Assembly: GCF_042100115.1 (NCBI RefSeq)
Contig: NC_091272.1
Location: 5,270,001 to 5,334,000 of the forward strand
Origin: Alternaria dauci
Lineage: Eukaryota; Ascomycota; Dothideomycetes; Pleosporales; Pleosporaceae
Length of the DNA stretch: 64,000 nucleotides
Direction of reading: 5' to 3'
The notes beneath the pieces were generated by a model. It had not been told where the DNA came from. It did not search any database and saw nothing but the letters and a program-made list of their open reading frames with translations. Of this stretch, positions 62,928-64,000 are shown in pieces (the stretch's first letter is position 1; the number at the start of each line of letters is the position of its first letter). Position numbers and translations under genes: made by a program.

Positions 62928-64000
62928 GGTGTTGATGTGTACTGTTGGAATGCGGCGCAGGCGGGACAAGTGATCGGATTTCACGTAGCACGAGGATGGC
63001 GTGAAGGACGTTCGATCAACTGGAGGAATACCAACAACTCGCTACCGGAACGGAGGGCATGTCTCTATATTTGCGTGCCCGCGTGCGGACATCTTTTACC
63101 CAAGCCAATACCTTCCCTATCGCTCGTCCAATACCCCGCCAGTCTCAGGGCTCCTCGGCGGTTAGCATCGTGCGCTTGGACGGCAGACCAGGTTGGCTGC
63201 CGGAGTGTACATCAGGCCATCTTCTTAATATAGCGGCATTGGCGTCGACCTTTGTCGGCTTGGGAGGATAAGCTGAGGGGATTGGCAGGGCGTGATGGGT
63301 AGTGGGCGCGTAACGTTGTGGATGAAGATCACCGTGCAGCTGAGCTAGGGCGAGCTGAAGTGTGATTGGATGGACCCTGGTAAGAAGCGCCCGGCTAGCA
63401 TGTCGCCGCACACCTGTGTTTCAGGGGACCATGTAGGACGATTATTCTTCATTCACGACTGCAAGGCGTACCTGTGACAGCTACCGCTTATCGTAGTCGG
63501 TATGGCCATAGTACGTAGGTATTTCTGGCTCCTCATCTCCGGTACGCTTCACATTAGCCAGCAACCTAACGGCGCAATGCGGATCAGGCGACGCAAAAAT
63601 GGACTCAGTTGACAGGCAAGACGACCTTCCCCACGAACACTGACACCACAGGAACTAGCCTGGCGGATGCATGCTGCCACCTAAATCCACGACGGTTGTC
63701 CGTGTGATGCGTCCATGGATGGATTTTCATTCGAGCTGTCGCGTTTCACGTCCGCCACCACGTGTCCTCGGCCAGGTATCCCCTAGAAATAGACGAGAGG
63801 TATCAATGGTGACTGGAGGGAACTCCGGCGCCTCAGAGCAAAGCGTGGCAAGAGGCATCGTGCTATCCTCCGATGAACAGGCCATAGCTGTGATCACTGC
63901 AATGTGAAAAACATACCGACACGGCATGCTGAGAATACTGGACTTGGAAACCGGTGTTGATTGCTCCAGATGAAAACCAAAGAGGAAGCAATGATTCGGA
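62928..64000. other. Right-end region without supported gene
   Basis: Presumed promoter of the preceding minus-strand gene and then unassigned sequence to the window edge. Overlapping short frames on both strands at 63671-63927 (66-78 codons) cannot be decided between; a gene continuing past the edge is possible. Confidence 0.45.

Noticed and set aside
63671..63927. Short open frames on both strands near the right edge
   Set aside because: 66-78 codons each, mutually antisense, no recognised motif; a gene crossing the edge cannot be judged from this window.

Overview
The window looks like a gene-dense piece of a filamentous ascomycete chromosome (Pezizomycotina; the mix of families suggests Dothideomycetes/Pleosporales, which is an inference from family content and not from a search). 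Reasons: short GT..AG introns, mostly 45-130 nt, in most genes; AT-containing non-coding gaps; genes with tandem, divergent and convergent layout; and fungal families such as a hybrid phytochrome histidine kinase, a Ste20-type kinase, Hse1, Lsb5, Swf1, Med13 and CorA-like fungal proteins. I see no tRNA, rRNA, CRISPR array or recognisable transposon.

Layout. 0-1.4 kb: the 3' end of a palmitoyltransferase (Swf1 type) and a small three-exon gene of unknown function. 1.7-9.6 kb: Mediator subunit Med13 (-) divergent from the ribosome-biogenesis WD protein Enp2 (+). 10.5-13.5 kb: cytochrome b5 (-) and an unusual protein joining a flavoprotein-like domain, an F-box-like segment and ankyrin-like repeats (-). 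14.9-25.5 kb: fungal phytochrome (+), a 3.2 kb gene-free gap, then a PAK/Ste20 kinase (+). 26.6-33.1 kb: the ESCRT-0 subunit Hse1 (+), convergent with a multi-KH protein of the Scp160/vigilin type (-). 33.8-39.4 kb: a small secreted cysteine-containing protein (-), the tRNA methyltransferase Trm7 (-) and the DEAD-box helicase Mak5 (+), the last two divergent across 348 bp.

39.6-47.5 kb is the most accessory-looking part: five consecutive predicted membrane proteins without clear housekeeping roles. They are two tandem paralogous membrane-anchored coiled-coil proteins, a CorA-like protein lacking the GMN motif, a small membrane protein and a multi-pass fungal membrane protein. 48.1 kb: a 41-residue cysteine-rich, metallothionein-like peptide. 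48.8-50.5 kb: Lsb5-type VHS/GAT protein (-), with a long first intron that contains another open frame. 51.0-54.9 kb: two poorly characterised proteins (+). 55.2-62.9 kb: F-actin capping protein alpha (+), a mitochondrial oxoglutarate/malate-type carrier (-), the SUMO ligase Nse2/Mms21 (-) and a small single-pass membrane protein (-). The last kilobase has no gene I can support.

Most genes are unrelated housekeeping functions: transcription, ribosome and tRNA maturation, endosomal sorting (Hse1 and Lsb5), actin (Cap1, Lsb5, Ste20) and genome maintenance (Nse2). I found no biosynthetic cluster. The candidates for something less described are the degenerate flavoprotein/F-box/repeat fusion, the tandem coiled-coil membrane pair and its membrane-protein neighbourhood, and the metallothionein-like mini-gene. 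Exon boundaries were worked out by hand from splice-site consensus and reading-frame continuity; no alignment or transcript data were available. All statements about family members come from general knowledge, not from a search.
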